From the NCBI GenBank assembly GCA_018062305.1, contig JAGOSK010000006.1, positions 1 through 36,326 on the forward strand: a stretch of DNA of 36,326 nucleotides, in the 5' to 3' direction. Below the pieces are notes generated by a model that saw only the letters and a list, made by a program, of their open reading frames with translations, searched no databases and was not told the origin of the DNA. The position numbers and the translations under genes were made by a program. The first letter of the stretch is position 1, and the number at the start of each line of letters is the position of its first letter. This document shows positions 21,634 to 29,878 of this stretch, one piece after another. This DNA is from Minisyncoccota bacterium (GTDB lineage: Bacteria > Patescibacteriota > Minisyncoccia > Phycocordibacterales > CAIZLB01).

Positions 21634-24180
21634 TTAAATACCAGGGACAACGAAGTTGACCAACTTCCCTTTCACATATATAACTTTGGATGGCTTAGTA
21701 TCACTCAATCTTTTAACAATCTCGTCAAGCTTTAGAGCCTCTGCCACAACGTAGGCCTCTGTATCGTCCGTGACGGTCATCATAGCTCTCATTTTACTGT
21801 TAATCTGCACTATTATTTTGAAAGTATTTGACTGTAATTTGTTTACGTCATAAGTTGGCCATGGAGCGAGATGGATACTTTTCTTCCCTGTTGGCTTAGA
21901 GCTTGAATTATTACCGAGCATTGTCCAAAGTTCATCAGTTACATGCGGTGCAAATGGCGCGAGGAGTTTAAGGAGTGTCTCGTAGTATGAACGCGATAGA
22001 CTTCCCTTCTCTTGAACTTCCTTTTCGAACGCATTGAGGAGAATCATGAGAGATGAGACGGCTGTGTTAAATCCAAGACCTTCGATATCTTCACTAACTT
22101 TTTTGATAGTTTTATGGAGCAATATCTCAAGTTCAGTGTTTGTTGATTCCGTATTAGTAACAACCTCTTCTTTTACATGCGAAACAGCGCTTACCTTATT
22201 GAACAGATTGTATACACGTTCAATAAATCTCCGTGATCCAATCATACTACTTGTATTCCAGGCAATAGCCTGCTCAAAAGGCCCCATAAATAACTGATAT
22301 AGTCGAAGTGTATCTGCTCCATACAATTTAACAAGATCATCTGGATTTACTACATTTCCAACAGACTTTGACATCTTTGCACCACCTTCAGCCAAAATGA
22401 GTCCGTGTGAAGTTCGCTTTTGGTATGGCTCACTCGTATTTACCACTCCAATATCGAAAAGGAACTTGTGCCAAAATCGAGAATACAATAAGTGGAGTGT
22501 CGTGTGTTCCATTCCACCGTTGTACCAATCAACAGGCATCCACTCTTTTATCTTGTTAATATCAGCAAACGCTTTATTGTTCTTGGGATCGATATATCTC
22601 AAGAAATACCAACTCGAGCCAGCCCAGTTTGGCATAGTATCTGTTTCTCTCTTAGCTTTACCTTTACACACAGGACATTTTGTATTTACCCATGAAGAAA
22701 CACTCGCTAGAGGTGATTCTCCTGAATCAGTTGGTTCATATTTTTTGACAGCGGGTAGCTTCACTGGTAAATCTTTCTCAGGTACTGGCACCCAATTACA
22801 TTTTTCACAATGAATCATCGGGATTGGCTCGCCCCAATATCGCTGACGTGAGAATATCCAGTCTCGGAGCTTGTATTTAGTCACAACTTTAGCCCCAACT
22901 TCTTTAGTAATAGATTGACGTGCCTGTTCGGTCGTTTGACCGTTAAATTTTCCAGAATTACACACAACACCTTCACTTGTGATCAATTCTGAAACTTCCT
23001 CTTTTTTAACATCCACGCTTCCACGTATTGCGACAACGTTCTTTATAGGTAAATTATATTTTTTAGCAAATTCAAAATCACGCTCATCATGACCTGGTAC
23101 TGCCATCACTGCGCCAGTTCCGTATGAACCTAATACATAATCAGCAATCCACACAGGAATTTCTTCATTATTTGCGGGGTTGATAGCTGTGATTCCTTCA
23201 AGTTTTATTCCTGTCTTTTCCTTTCCTTCAGCTGTTCTATCCATATCATCTTTCTTTCGAGAATCTGCAATATATTTTTCAACATCACCTATGTTCTTGA
23301 TTGAAGAAGCAAGTGTCTGAACTAGTTTTGATTCGGGAGCCAGCACAAGATACGTCACGCCAAACAAAGTATCGATTCTGGTGGTGAATACAGTTATAGA
23401 TTCAGTAGAATTCTTAATCTTGAACGAAAGCTCTGTTCCCTCACTTTTACCAATCCAATTTCGTTGTTGAATTTTAATTTTTTCTAAATAATCTACAGTA
23501 TCCAAATCACTATCAAGACGATCTGCGTATTTAGTAATCGCAAGCATCCACTGTTCTTTTTCTCTTTTTTCCACTTCAGTTCCACATCTTTCGCATTTTC
23601 CATCAACAACCTCTTCATTAGCAAGTCCAGTTTTATCCTTCGGACACCAATTAACAGTCATCTTACTCTTGTATGCCAAGCCCTTCTTATACATTTGAAT
23701 AAAAATCCATTGCGTCCATTTATAGAAGGACGGGTCTGTTGTATTGACTTCTCGTGTCCAATCAAAAGAAATACCAACAGATTGTAACTGTCGTCTAAAT
23801 GTATCTGTATTTTGCTTTGTAGCCTTTTGTGGAGAAATACCAGTCTTGATTGCATAGTTTTCAGTTGGAAGACCGAAGGCATCCCATCCAATTGGAAAGA
23901 GAACATTCTGACCTTCTGTTCTTCTCTTACGAGAAATAACATCCATAGCGGTATAACTTCGTGTATGGCCAGTGTGAAGCCCTGCACCTGATGGAAATGG
24001 AAACTCAACAAGGGCAAAAAACTTCTTAGCATCAGTCTTATCTGCGTCTTTAGTCTTATAAATCCCAGACTTAGTCCACTCTTTCTGCCATTTCTTTTCG
24101 ATTTTAATATGGTCGTATTGTGCAGGTTGCGCTTTTTTTGGCGCAGCCTCTTTTACATCTTTCTTTTTACTCGATTTCAT
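21634..24180 (-). CDS. leuS: leucine-tRNA ligase
   Basis: Class I synthetase, 848 aa, charging tRNA-Leu in the cytoplasm. The HIGH element is FPSGAGLHTGHTRSYTAMDV, the zinc-like region is VDGKCERCGTEVEKREKEQW, and the CP1 editing domain shows TRIDTLFGVTYLVLAPE and GTGAVMAVPGHDERDFEFA. The KMSKS loop is AKMSKSVGN and the anticodon-binding domain follows. A lysine-rich N-terminal extension of ~25 residues precedes the core. It starts 5 bases after the upstream membrane-protein gene stops, so both share a transcript. Confidence 0.98.
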   Translation of the reverse strand: MKSSKKKDVKEAAPKKAQPAQYDHIKIEKKWQKEWTKSGIYKTKDADKTDAKKFFALVEFPFPSGAGLHTGHTRSYTAMDVISRKRRTEGQNVLFPIGWDAFGLPTENYAIKTGISPQKATKQNTDTFRRQLQSVGISFDWTREVNTTDPSFYKWTQWIFIQMYKKGLAYKSKMTVNWCPKDKTGLANEEVVDGKCERCGTEVEKREKEQWMLAITKYADRLDSDLDTVDYLEKIKIQQRNWIGKSEGTELSFKIKNSTESITVFTTRIDTLFGVTYLVLAPESKLVQTLASSIKNIGDVEKYIADSRKKDDMDRTAEGKEKTGIKLEGITAINPANNEEIPVWIADYVLGSYGTGAVMAVPGHDERDFEFAKKYNLPIKNVVAIRGSVDVKKEEVSELITSEGVVCNSGKFNGQTTEQARQSITKEVGAKVVTKYKLRDWIFSRQRYWGEPIPMIHCEKCNWVPVPEKDLPVKLPAVKKYEPTDSGESPLASVSSWVNTKCPVCKGKAKRETDTMPNWAGSSWYFLRYIDPKNNKAFADINKIKEWMPVDWYNGGMEHTTLHLLYSRFWHKFLFDIGVVNTSEPYQKRTSHGLILAEGGAKMSKSVGNVVNPDDLVKLYGADTLRLYQLFMGPFEQAIAWNTSSMIGSRRFIERVYNLFNKVSAVSHVKEEVVTNTESTNTELEILLHKTIKKVSEDIEGLGFNTAVSSLMILLNAFEKEVQEKGSLSRSYYETLLKLLAPFAPHVTDELWTMLGNNSSSKPTGKKSIHLAPWPTYDVNKLQSNTFKIIVQINSKMRAMMTVTDDTEAYVVAEALKLDEIVKRLSDTKPSKVIYVKGKLVNFVVPGI

Positions 24181-24185
24181 TTCTT

Positions 24186-25292
24186 TTAGTTAGATTGTCC
24201 TTTAATATACTTCTTGTTTAGGTAATAGGTCAAATATCCCAGGGCGATAATGAGGAGACCAGAAATGAGTAGTGCCAGTGAGAAACTAATGCTATCAGCA
24301 AAATATTCTACTGAAATTTTTATACAATAGATACCAATTGCAATTGAAGTAACGATTAGTCCAATCTTGGATTTTAATTTAACAGATAAAACAACTGCGC
24401 CAATCGCTATAAATGCATAGAGGAGGTTCCAAATACCTGTTAAAAATAGTGCGGAGATAAGGAAGAGACCAAATGATGCAAAAGTAAAAATACTAGACAA
24501 AATTCTTTGCACTGATAGTGAAAGTGTTTGTCGAGTGGACGCACCGGATACACCCTGAGAGAGCCATGAACCATACATGAAATATCCGATAGCCAGAATC
24601 ATTGAGGCGTATACAACTACGTCACGGAGTGCATCCAACTCAAAACCACTGCCTTTGAGCAGTTTAAAGACGAGCGAGTAATACGCTATGGTAAAGAAAG
24701 TAGTGGAAATAATATGAAGTATCGCCTTTTTTGACGCATACAATGCGATTGCAAATATTACAAAAAGGATAGATGAAATAAGGAAAGAAATATCTGCTCC
24801 ATCCCAAAGCGCGTATGCGAGTCTGCTCTCATTTATCCATACAAAACCTCCGATGAATGATGCAATAGATGAAATAGTAAACAAAACCTGAGAAAGCACG
24901 CTGTACTCTTTCTTTTTATACACAAGAAATGCGCTGATGAATGTGACAAGCCCTAGACCAACTGTAACAAGCCATCGACCGATGAATCCAATAGCGTCCC
25001 AGTTATTACCAAGTAGCACTAGAATACCAGTCACTGCAACAACTCCACCGATGGTGTACAGTACTTTTGGCACGAGAGATTCTTTTTCTGCGCTGACGGT
25101 GTTTTGAACGCTTGCTCCGCCATACATGTTTTGCGCGTTCGCATTTGTATGCGCATTTTGCAAATTCTGTAGGTCTTGTGCAGAGTTTTTAAGTTCAATG
25201 CCTACAATGTGAGCCAACTCCTCTTTACTAATCACATTCTCAGCAATTGATGCCTTTACCATATCTAGTACCTCATTTTTGTTCATGTTCAT
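24186..25292 (-). CDS. polytopic membrane protein, DUF2157-like
   Basis: 368 aa. A short cytoplasmic N-terminal region (EVLDMVKASIAENVISKEEL) and an Asn/Gln/Ala-rich linker are followed by about ten membrane helices starting with VLYTIGGVVAVTGILVLLGNNW, the characteristic LGNNWD motif of DUF2157-type proteins. Function unknown. It lies between the 25326 gene and leuS, close enough for one operon. A second ATG two codons in gives an equally plausible start. Confidence 0.75.
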   Translation of the reverse strand: MNMNKNEVLDMVKASIAENVISKEELAHIVGIELKNSAQDLQNLQNAHTNANAQNMYGGASVQNTVSAEKESLVPKVLYTIGGVVAVTGILVLLGNNWDAIGFIGRWLVTVGLGLVTFISAFLVYKKKEYSVLSQVLFTISSIASFIGGFVWINESRLAYALWDGADISFLISSILFVIFAIALYASKKAILHIISTTFFTIAYYSLVFKLLKGSGFELDALRDVVVYASMILAIGYFMYGSWLSQGVSGASTRQTLSLSVQRILSSIFTFASFGLFLISALFLTGIWNLLYAFIAIGAVVLSVKLKSKIGLIVTSIAIGIYCIKISVEYFADSISFSLALLISGLLIIALGYLTYYLNKKYIKGQSN

Positions 25293-25325
25293 ATATTTGG
25301 TGTTTTAAAATTATTTAGTAATCAA

Positions 25326-25913
25326 TTACTTATTAATCCACGCGATGAAATTAAAATTGTTATCATAATATGACTGACTGTCTGAAACTCCCACATCTAT
25401 TTTGATATGCTGATTTTTCTTTGAAATAAATACACCGTCGTTGTTTCCACCAAATAATTCCATTATTCCCCTATTTATCATTCGCTTTGAAACCGTGTAT
25501 CCATCAGGTGAAAGTGTTTCTCCTTGGGTCACAAACTGACTTGCTTGTTCAAAAGTAACTGGAGAGACTGTTTCTAACTCAGTTCTGTATACATAAAGTT
25601 CCGGAACCTCTTCTTGTTTGATTTGACTGTACCCATAACATGGTTCTGCAACAATTTTTTTATCAAACACAGTAACTACATGTGGCTTTTTAACCAATTT
25701 TCCACCTTCGGTATCATAGTAGTGTGAAAATACAACGCATGACGATTCCTCATAGTGTGAGCGCGTAGGCTCTTTTACAAAAAGAAAATCATACTGAGGT
25801 TTAGGTCCGAGATTTGGCAGAGTAGTAAGGAGTGCAATAACCAACACTAATAAAACTGGTAAAGAGATAGCAATAATAGCTGGCAGATTCTGCCGTAGTG
25901 TTTCCTTGTTCAT
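25326..25913 (-). CDS. membrane-anchored extracytoplasmic protein, unknown
   Basis: 195 aa with one N-terminal membrane anchor (IIAISLPVLLVLVIALLTTL, about residues 13-32) and no lipobox cysteine. The outside region is rich in Tyr and strands (YDFLFVKEPTRSHYEESSCV, GYSQIKQEEVPELYVYRTEL). Two cysteines (in ESSCVVF and EPCYGY) could form a disulfide. It heads the operon with the DUF2157-like gene and leuS. Its extended -10 (TGGTATAAT) ends 6 bases before the ATG, so the mRNA should start at the A of the ATG. Confidence 0.7.
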   Translation of the reverse strand: MNKETLRQNLPAIIAISLPVLLVLVIALLTTLPNLGPKPQYDFLFVKEPTRSHYEESSCVVFSHYYDTEGGKLVKKPHVVTVFDKKIVAEPCYGYSQIKQEEVPELYVYRTELETVSPVTFEQASQFVTQGETLSPDGYTVSKRMINRGIMELFGGNNDGVFISKKNQHIKIDVGVSDSQSYYDNNFNFIAWINK

Positions 25914-25919
25914 TCAGGC

Positions 25920-25928
25920 ATTATACCA
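25920..25928 (-). promoter_or_regulatory. extended -10 promoter, clearest leaderless case
   Basis: TGGTATAAT on the minus strand (TATAAT at 25920-25925), 6 bases before the ATG at 25913. Confidence 0.7.
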
Positions 25929-25975
25929 CGGTTCCTCACTTTGATTTATTCATAGCAGAATTTAGAAAACAGAAA

Positions 25976-26019
25976 ACCCACCATCTCGCGACAGGGGTTC
26001 CTGTTTCGAGACAATGGGT
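25976..26019 (-). terminator. long terminator of the 26028-26360 gene
   Basis: Outer stem ACCCA...TGGGT continuing through three G-U pairs that form only on the minus strand, inner stem ACAGG/CCTGT. It is followed on the minus strand by TTTTCTGTTTTCT and begins 9 bases after the stop. Confidence 0.8.
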
Positions 26020-26027
26020 CGTATGGC

Positions 26028-26360
26028 TTATGACGCCGGCACTTTTTCAAACCAAGCTCCAGAGAAACTGCATCGTCCTTGACCTTCAGGGTCTTCGTTC
26101 ATCGGCGGGATTTCCATCTCCGGGCGCAAAACGCCATCCAGAAAGACCACCTGCGGATGACCTGCGACCTGAAGACGAGTCTTGTTCCTAGCCCAGCTCC
26201 ACTTCGGATCGTTCCAGTAGTAACGATCGACGTAATACCCATTGGGTAGGAAGAGGTCTTGAACTACTCCGACAGTGTAAACTTCACCTGCGGACAGTCC
26301 GGAAGCTGCATCCTTTTTCTTCAGGCGAACCTTGTCACCTTTGGCAAATGTTTCTGACAT
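26028..26360 (-). CDS. small SH3/KOW-like protein with strong Shine-Dalgarno
   Basis: 110 aa, unknown function. The start region ETFAKGDKVRLKKKDAASGL and AGEVYTVGVVQDLFLPNGYY looks like a small beta-barrel of the SH3/KOW type; the C-terminal part is rich in Pro, Trp and Gly. The frame is open to 26453, but the ATG at 26360 is preceded by AAAGGAGG at an 8-base distance, which fixes the start and is the only perfect Shine-Dalgarno I found in the window. The gene is G+C-richer than its neighbours and has its own long terminator, so it looks like an acquired single-gene unit between ychF and the 25326 operon. Confidence 0.75.
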   Translation of the reverse strand: MSETFAKGDKVRLKKKDAASGLSAGEVYTVGVVQDLFLPNGYYVDRYYWNDPKWSWARNKTRLQVAGHPQVVFLDGVLRPEMEIPPMNEDPEGQGRCSFSGAWFEKVPAS

Positions 26361-26376
26361 GTGATTATCCTCCTTT
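26361..26376 (-). promoter_or_regulatory. consensus Shine-Dalgarno of the 26028-26360 gene
   Basis: AAAGGAGG followed by ATAATCAC and the ATG at 26360. It decides the start and contrasts with the SD-less ribosomal genes. Confidence 0.85.
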
Positions 26377-26452
26377 GGATTTGTTGGTTGTTGAAATGTA
26401 AAACTACTACCAGACAATAGATTATCAAAAACGTCTATATGTGTCAATGGCA

Positions 26453-27559
26453 CTAAACCCGGAATTCTATAACCTCCCCATCCTTCACTATATATTCCTT
26501 ACCTTCTGTTCGCACGAGTCCTTTTTCTCGCGCCGCTGCAAATGAACCTGCATCTAGTAGTTCTTGCCAGCCAATTACTTCAGCTCTAATAAACTTTTCT
26601 TTGAAATCAGTATGAATTGCCGTTCCAGCCATAGGAGCGTTCCACCCCTTCTCAATAGTCCAAGCTCGAGTCTCTTGCACACCAGTAGTAAAATATGTCT
26701 GAAGATTTAATAAATCATATCCACCCTTAATCAATTCATTGATGCCGTCATCTTTCGCGCCGAGCTCAGCTCGAAACATTTCTTTTTCTTCACCGACTAG
26801 ATCCATGAGCTCATGCTCAACTTTTGCGTCTACTACCACCCACTTTGCATTTCGAGCTTTTAGATACTCTATCAACGCCTTATATCGAGGTTCATTTCCT
26901 CCATCCATTTCATCGAGATTTGCCCCACCAGCTTTCTTATTCAAAATATACATCATTGGCTTCATAGTGAGGAGTGCGAGACTTTGAATAGCTAGCTGTT
27001 CATCTTCTGTAAGTCCTGCAGTTTGTGCTAGTTCCTCCGCTTCGAGAACTTTTATAACTTTTTCTAGGACTGCTTTTTCAGCAATGGCAGGTTTGTCGCC
27101 ACGCTTTACGTCTTTTTCGACATTTCCAAGTCGCTTTGTTACGGTCTGCATGTCAGCAAGAATAAGTTCAAGGTTGATAACTTGAATATCACTTACTGGA
27201 TTAATTTTTCCATCAACGTGAATTACGTTTTGATCCTCAAAAATTCGCACAACTTCAGCAATTGCATTTACTTCACGAATATGAGAAAGAAATTTATTTC
27301 CTAGTCCTTCACCTTCTGACGCGCCTTTCACAAGTCCAGCAATATCCACAAACTCTACGACAGCCGGAACAGTTTTGAGAGTTTTTGAAAATTCTGAAAG
27401 CTTATGGAGTCGCTCGTCAGGCACAGCAACAACGCCCACAGATGGGTCGATAGTACAGAATGGATAGTTTTCAGCTGGAACAGACTTCTTGGTAAGTGCG
27501 TTAAACAGTGTTGATTTTCCAACATTTGGGAGGCCTACGATGCCGATTGAGAGTTTCAT
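26453..27559 (-). CDS. ychF: YchF/OLA1-type ribosome-associated ATPase
   Basis: 368-aa member of the Obg GTPase family that prefers ATP and binds ribosomes. The P-loop is GLPNVGKSTLFNALTKK, switch regions are NYPFCTIDPSVGVVAVPDER and VDIAGLVKGASEGEGLGNKF, and the base-recognition motif is NKKA rather than NKxD, as expected for YchF. The C-terminal TGS domain starts around LLNLQTYFTTGVQETRAWTI and ends EYIVKDGEVIEFRV. It follows the 79-aa gene by 1 base and is co-transcribed with it. Confidence 0.97.
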   Translation of the reverse strand: MKLSIGIVGLPNVGKSTLFNALTKKSVPAENYPFCTIDPSVGVVAVPDERLHKLSEFSKTLKTVPAVVEFVDIAGLVKGASEGEGLGNKFLSHIREVNAIAEVVRIFEDQNVIHVDGKINPVSDIQVINLELILADMQTVTKRLGNVEKDVKRGDKPAIAEKAVLEKVIKVLEAEELAQTAGLTEDEQLAIQSLALLTMKPMMYILNKKAGGANLDEMDGGNEPRYKALIEYLKARNAKWVVVDAKVEHELMDLVGEEKEMFRAELGAKDDGINELIKGGYDLLNLQTYFTTGVQETRAWTIEKGWNAPMAGTAIHTDFKEKFIRAEVIGWQELLDAGSFAAAREKGLVRTEGKEYIVKDGEVIEFRV

Positions 27560-27560
27560 A

Positions 27561-27800
27561 TTACTGCTTCCCCTGCATTAGCTTCTGCAATTCACCTTGA
27601 TGCTTTCGCATTACTTCCATAGTTGCAGCCATTTCTGCGCGTCCTTGCTTCTTGAGAGCTTCCACTTCTTTTGCAATAGTCTCGAAAAATGCAGGATTAC
27701 TTTCTACCAAGCCAATAATACGCTCTTGTTCTGCTTCAGGCACCCCTTTCATTTGGCGCTTGAGCATCTGTTTCATTAAAAAGTTTTTGAAAAATGCCAT
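27561..27800 (-). CDS. small helical protein upstream of ychF (79 aa)
   Basis: All-helical, charged protein with methionine/lysine-rich amphipathic start (MAFFKNFLMKQMLKRQMKGV) and a heptad-like second half (FETIAKEVEALKKQGRAEMA). Function unknown. It ends 1 base before the ychF ATG. A -10-like TATGCT lies 14 bases before its start. Confidence 0.7.
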   Translation of the reverse strand: MAFFKNFLMKQMLKRQMKGVPEAEQERIIGLVESNPAFFETIAKEVEALKKQGRAEMAATMEVMRKHQGELQKLMQGKQ

Positions 27801-27888
27801 ATGGTGTGAAGTTTAGCATAGCGACCGTAAAAATCAAAAAGCTAAGGTCGGGCAATTTTCACAAAAGGGTAATTTTTGAAAATAGGAA

Positions 27889-27923
27889 AACCCTGAGGGA
27901 GTGCAGGTGCTCACCTCAGGGTT
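27889..27923 (-). terminator. terminator of the ORF-less 27.9-28.2 kb unit
   Basis: AACCCTGAGG (27889-27898) and CCTCAGGGTT (27914-27923), a perfect 10-bp stem, then TTCCTATTTTC on the minus strand. Confidence 0.75.
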
Positions 27924-28240
27924 TAGATTCTAAATTTGAGGCAGCCGTCCTCAAGTCAGTTTGTTAGAGTATGCCAGATTGGACTCAGCCAACAGACAAA
28001 TTCTCTTGTTGTTCACCTCTGAATCTCCGTCCGTTCAGAAGCGCGACTATACTGGACCGTATCTCGGGTCTACCAACTTGCAGGGTGCAAGCATGATAGT
28101 TGACGCCGTGTTTTATTGAGACCGATACAGATAGGCTCATGGAAGACCTGCCCATTCAATAGTGCTTTCACACCTTGAATGCAATCCAATTGGACGAGCT
28201 CACAGCGCACCTACGCAACAAATGACCTTATTCAGAATCT
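27924..28240 (-). ncRNA. candidate ~350-nt structured RNA or decayed gene
   Basis: Most of a 477-base gap without a convincing gene. A promoter (28247-28274) and terminator (27889-27923) bound it on the minus strand. It contains a chain of local hairpins: CATTCAA/TTGAATG (about 28153-28180), CTTGCA-CCC-TGCAAG (about 28077-28091), CTGAA/TTCAG (about 28018-28038) and TTGAGG/CCTCAA (about 27936-27954). The longest minus-strand frame is ~46 codons from a GTG and ends in TAG, and a 21-codon frame starts at a later GTG. Neither looks like a known protein. RNase P, tmRNA and 6S signatures were looked for and not found. Confidence 0.4.
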
Positions 28241-28246
28241 GCTGAT

Positions 28247-28274
28247 ATATTACCTATTACGCAGAAAAAGACAA
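28247..28274 (-). promoter_or_regulatory. candidate promoter of the ORF-less unit
   Basis: TTGTCT (28269-28274), 16-base spacer, TAATAT (28247-28252) on the minus strand; predicted start about 28240, just after the end of the histidine-kinase gene. Confidence 0.5.
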
Positions 28275-28277
28275 CTG

Positions 28278-29837
28278 CTACTCAATCGGCAAAGCAATAC
28301 TGAATGTTGACCCCTTATTTTCACCATACGACTCAGCCCAGATTCGGCCATTGTGTTTTTCGATGATGTTTTTTGCCATGAAGAGTCCAATTCCCATACC
28401 CTCGGTGTCTGTGTGTCGTGCATTCTGGCTACGATAGAACTTTGAGAATACATGTGGCAAATCTTCTGGAGTAATTCCGATACCGCTATCCTTCACACTA
28501 ATTATTACCTCCCCACCGATTTGACGAATCTTCACTTCGATAGTTCCACCCTCTGGAGTATAGATGAGCGCATTTTCATACATAATCTGCAATGCAAACT
28601 GCAGGCGAGTCTTGTCCGCTTTCACTTTGACCACATTTGGACCCACATCAACATGTACTTTGAGTAGCTTGTGCTCGATCTGGTCACTGTGAGAACTACT
28701 AATTTCTTTAAATATATCTGAGACGTCTATGCTCGAAAAGTGATACAGATATAAATCATTGTTAGTTTGAGAAGCATCAATGACAATGTTTGTAAGCTCA
28801 AACAAACGCATACTAGCAAACTGAATTTGTTGAACCGCTTTTTTTCGCTCTTCTGCATCGGTCATTTCACGCAAATCTTCTGCCAACCATCGAATATGGG
28901 TCAATGGAGTTCGAAACTTATGGCTGATGTTGTTGATGAACTCATACTTTAGGAGATCCGCCTCGCGAATCTGTCGCCACACAAAAATACTGACGAGTAC
29001 CACCAGCACCCCAGAAAATAACGGTAGTATCCACACTGGAAAATTTTCATATCGAAGCGTCAAAAAATTACTGAAAATATTTACTAAGACAATGACCGCG
29101 CCTACGAACGATGAATAGAAGGTGTAGAGTAAAGCATTTTTTGTGGCAACATGAATATCAATAATGTCGTATTTAAATATTCCGTAGGCGAGAGGTATGG
29201 CGTACAGTCCCATCAATGAGATAGCTAGTGGATTTGATTCGAAGATGCCGTATATAGCCAAGAATATGAGCATCGAGATACCGTACGCCCAGCCAAATGC
29301 CGCCAAAAAATATTTCATTCGGTTTTTTTCAATCGGCTCGGCATTTTTAAACAGACGATATACTGCTGCGAAGAAATATATAACTACAAAGAAAAAATAC
29401 AATGCAAAAAGTAAATAGTACGTTCCAGGTACAAAGTAGTTGGGCAAATATTGATACGAACTAGACACCTCAACATACCTTGATATGTCGAGTGCGAAAA
29501 ATATCATCAAGGCAATTCCTGTGGTGTACATAACCTGAAGTCCTCGCTTGTGCTCCTTCACTTTATTGAACATCGAAAAAGCCAAGTGAGCATTGAAACA
29601 AACGGTTAAAATAATGACGCTCGTAAAACTCAAATAGAACTGTGACGCTACCGGGTCAACAGTATTCACACCAAGCACATAGGCAATGATATACCCTACG
29701 AAGGTCAGACTTGTAAGAGCGAACAGAGCATTGGGCACCTTAGAAACCCCTCTAACGAAGATAGCGATTGCCAATACAAAACTGAGTACTGCTCCGGTAA
29801 TAAAAGCAATATTATGTACAAATACGTCTAATTCCAT
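28278..29837 (-). CDS. orphan membrane sensor histidine kinase
   Basis: 519 aa. The N-terminal ~290 residues hold about eight membrane helices in the style of the 7TM sensor module (FITGAVLSFVLAIAIFV, then GYIIAYVLGV and so on to LPLFSGVLVVLVSIFVW). The H-box is FINNISHKFRTPLTHIRWLAEDL (His306). The N-box is ALQIMYENALIYTP, the G1 box DSGIGITPEDLPHVFSKFYR and the G2 box GMGIGLFMAKNII. No response regulator is adjacent. TATACT (29844-29849) ends 6 bases before the ATG, so transcription should start on the ATG itself. Confidence 0.92.
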   Translation of the reverse strand: MELDVFVHNIAFITGAVLSFVLAIAIFVRGVSKVPNALFALTSLTFVGYIIAYVLGVNTVDPVASQFYLSFTSVIILTVCFNAHLAFSMFNKVKEHKRGLQVMYTTGIALMIFFALDISRYVEVSSSYQYLPNYFVPGTYYLLFALYFFFVVIYFFAAVYRLFKNAEPIEKNRMKYFLAAFGWAYGISMLIFLAIYGIFESNPLAISLMGLYAIPLAYGIFKYDIIDIHVATKNALLYTFYSSFVGAVIVLVNIFSNFLTLRYENFPVWILPLFSGVLVVLVSIFVWRQIREADLLKYEFINNISHKFRTPLTHIRWLAEDLREMTDAEERKKAVQQIQFASMRLFELTNIVIDASQTNNDLYLYHFSSIDVSDIFKEISSSHSDQIEHKLLKVHVDVGPNVVKVKADKTRLQFALQIMYENALIYTPEGGTIEVKIRQIGGEVIISVKDSGIGITPEDLPHVFSKFYRSQNARHTDTEGMGIGLFMAKNIIEKHNGRIWAESYGENKGSTFSIALPIE

Positions 29838-29843
29838 AGATTG

Positions 29844-29849
29844 AGTATA
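29844..29849 (-). promoter_or_regulatory. -10 box of the histidine kinase gene
   Basis: TATACT on the minus strand, 6 bases before the ATG at 29837; predicted leaderless start. Confidence 0.5.
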
Positions 29850-29878
29850 CTATGCTTTGTGCAGCTATGTGATGCATA

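Noticed and set aside
8974-26019. Integron-like attC sites at the ends of the orphan genes
   Set aside because: The hairpins are simple terminators of differing sequence with T-rich tails. They lack common core sites and are not arranged in an array, and no integrase gene is present.
26361-26453. Longer frame for the SH3-like gene starting at the ychF stop
   Set aside because: The perfect AAAGGAGG is placed for the ATG at 26360, and the added residues look like untranslated DNA.
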